Positions 63,401 to 64,000 of a DNA stretch of 64,000 bases are shown piece by piece (within the stretch, counting starts at the first letter, position 1; each line of letters opens with the position of its first letter). The stretch lies in assembly GCA_905182995.1 (NCBI GenBank), contig CAJJDP010000068.1, forward strand, positions 399,722 to 463,721. The letters are read 5' to 3'. A program made the translations under genes and the position numbers. Below the pieces are notes generated by a model. The model saw only the letters and a program-made list of their open reading frames with translations, did not search any database and had not been told where the DNA came from. This DNA comes from Paramecium octaurelia (lineage: Eukaryota > Ciliophora > Oligohymenophorea > Peniculida > Parameciidae).

Positions 63401-64000
63401 TAGATGTAAATATTTGTAACATCTATATAATTTTGCAATCTCTTTGTTCCATTAAATTGGCAAAGAATTCCTGCTGACTTAATCTAAACAGTTACATTTT
63501 GCTAGGAATAATATTAAATTGAAGAATCTGAAATAGTTAATTGAAATGTATAATCTGTCCAAGCACTTAAGGAGTAGCTTTGAATATTAAATTCCATTAA
63601 GTTGGAATTAATTAATTTAGTATAGTTAAGGTTAGAAGGTCTAGATATAGAATTATTTCTATATATTTCATAAAATTCAATTTAATATTGAGAATTATCA
63701 TTTGATATTTTTGAATTTTCTATGCAACTTTTAGAAATTAAAGTGAAGGCCAGATTTATAGATTCAAAAGGATAATATTACAGTTTAAACTTCGAAAAAA
63801 TACTAGGAAATTATCCTGCATGTGTTTGAATAAATATTTAGAAAACATTTGTTTTTTAAACAAAGTTTTGAACTTCCACAAATAAGGTAACATTAGAGTA
63901 GATTGGTAATGTTTTTTCTGGGATTGCTAGATCCAATAATTATAAATTTGTTAATTCAGTTACGAAATTAGCAAGATCACCATTTCCGTTTTCCCCCTGC
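60475..64000 (-). CDS. Polycystin-1-like REJ/GPS multi-pass protein (5' end outside the window)
   Basis: About 1,160 residues of the C-terminal part are present. The ectodomain is beta-rich with REJ-like blocks (YSNVTLFVEVQNFVQKTNVF; NQPPICRFQMLEQ followed by CEQSDDKPYLYQMKVFL). Before the membrane part lies a GPS-like Cys cluster (KCDLEMEEIDNESTQLFCKC, then KTIGNLFLIK), where GAIN-type proteins self-cleave; the canonical residues are not all visible. Six or more helices follow, including LINLLILLGVRTITKIFQAI and IAIAVVLLYFCLLGIFLLLT, ending at TGA 60475-60477. A 24-nt intron is clear (GTAAAT...AATAG, about 61050-61074); other small introns are probable. It may act as a ciliary or surface receptor/channel; that role is inferred. 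Confidence 0.75.

Overview
The window is macronuclear-type DNA of a ciliate, almost certainly Paramecium or a close relative. Three things show this. Every recognisable gene uses TAA and TAG as glutamine and TGA as its only stop. About fifty introns could be placed, and they are only 20-29 nt long with GTA...TAG ends. One gene encodes a trichocyst matrix protein. Genes are packed tightly on both strands, with about 30-300 bp of AT-rich DNA between them. Short ORFs read with the standard code are mostly fragments or shadows, so the coordinates here were rebuilt with the ciliate code and with introns spliced out; for most genes the spliced length is an exact multiple of three.

Left part (1-20.4 kb): the 3' end of an unknown gene; a selenoprotein W gene with an in-frame TGA (Sec) and a SECIS-like element; ribosomal protein uL15/L27A; a membrane RING-H2 E3 ligase; a RAB5IF/EMC6-like membrane protein; a Yippee protein; a large cysteine-rich multi-pass surface protein; an SDHAF1-like LYR protein; a small cysteine/histidine-tailed protein; a B-type cyclin; a trichocyst matrix protein; a fusion of six Kelch repeats to a MORC-like domain; a WNK-type kinase; a Myb protein and, head to head with it, BBS1.

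Middle (20.7-38.8 kb): condensin subunit CAP-G (with a one-base frame break), a small unknown protein, a GPI-type cysteine-rich surface protein, a glutamine-rich bromodomain protein, a DoxX-like protein, ribosomal protein eL18, an EF-hand calcium-dependent kinase, a Kelch protein, and one gene encoding a pseudokinase followed by an intact kinase.

Right part (38.8-64 kb): much less orderly. It holds decayed copies of cysteine-rich surface-protein genes and a kinase, a TPR protein, long AT-rich spacers, and an intact polycystin-like REJ/GPS multi-pass protein running off the right edge. Assembly breaks are plain here: three identical copies of the 5' half of one surface pseudogene joined by single Ns, and a 1,468-bp segment repeated on both sides of a 427-N gap. 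These are probably assembly artefacts.

Most genes are unrelated housekeeping or signalling genes, as expected for a eukaryotic macronuclear scaffold; there is no operon logic. The most unusual items are the selenoprotein in a code where TGA is the only stop, the Kelch-MORC fusion with an eroded ATPase site, and the pseudokinase-kinase tandem.
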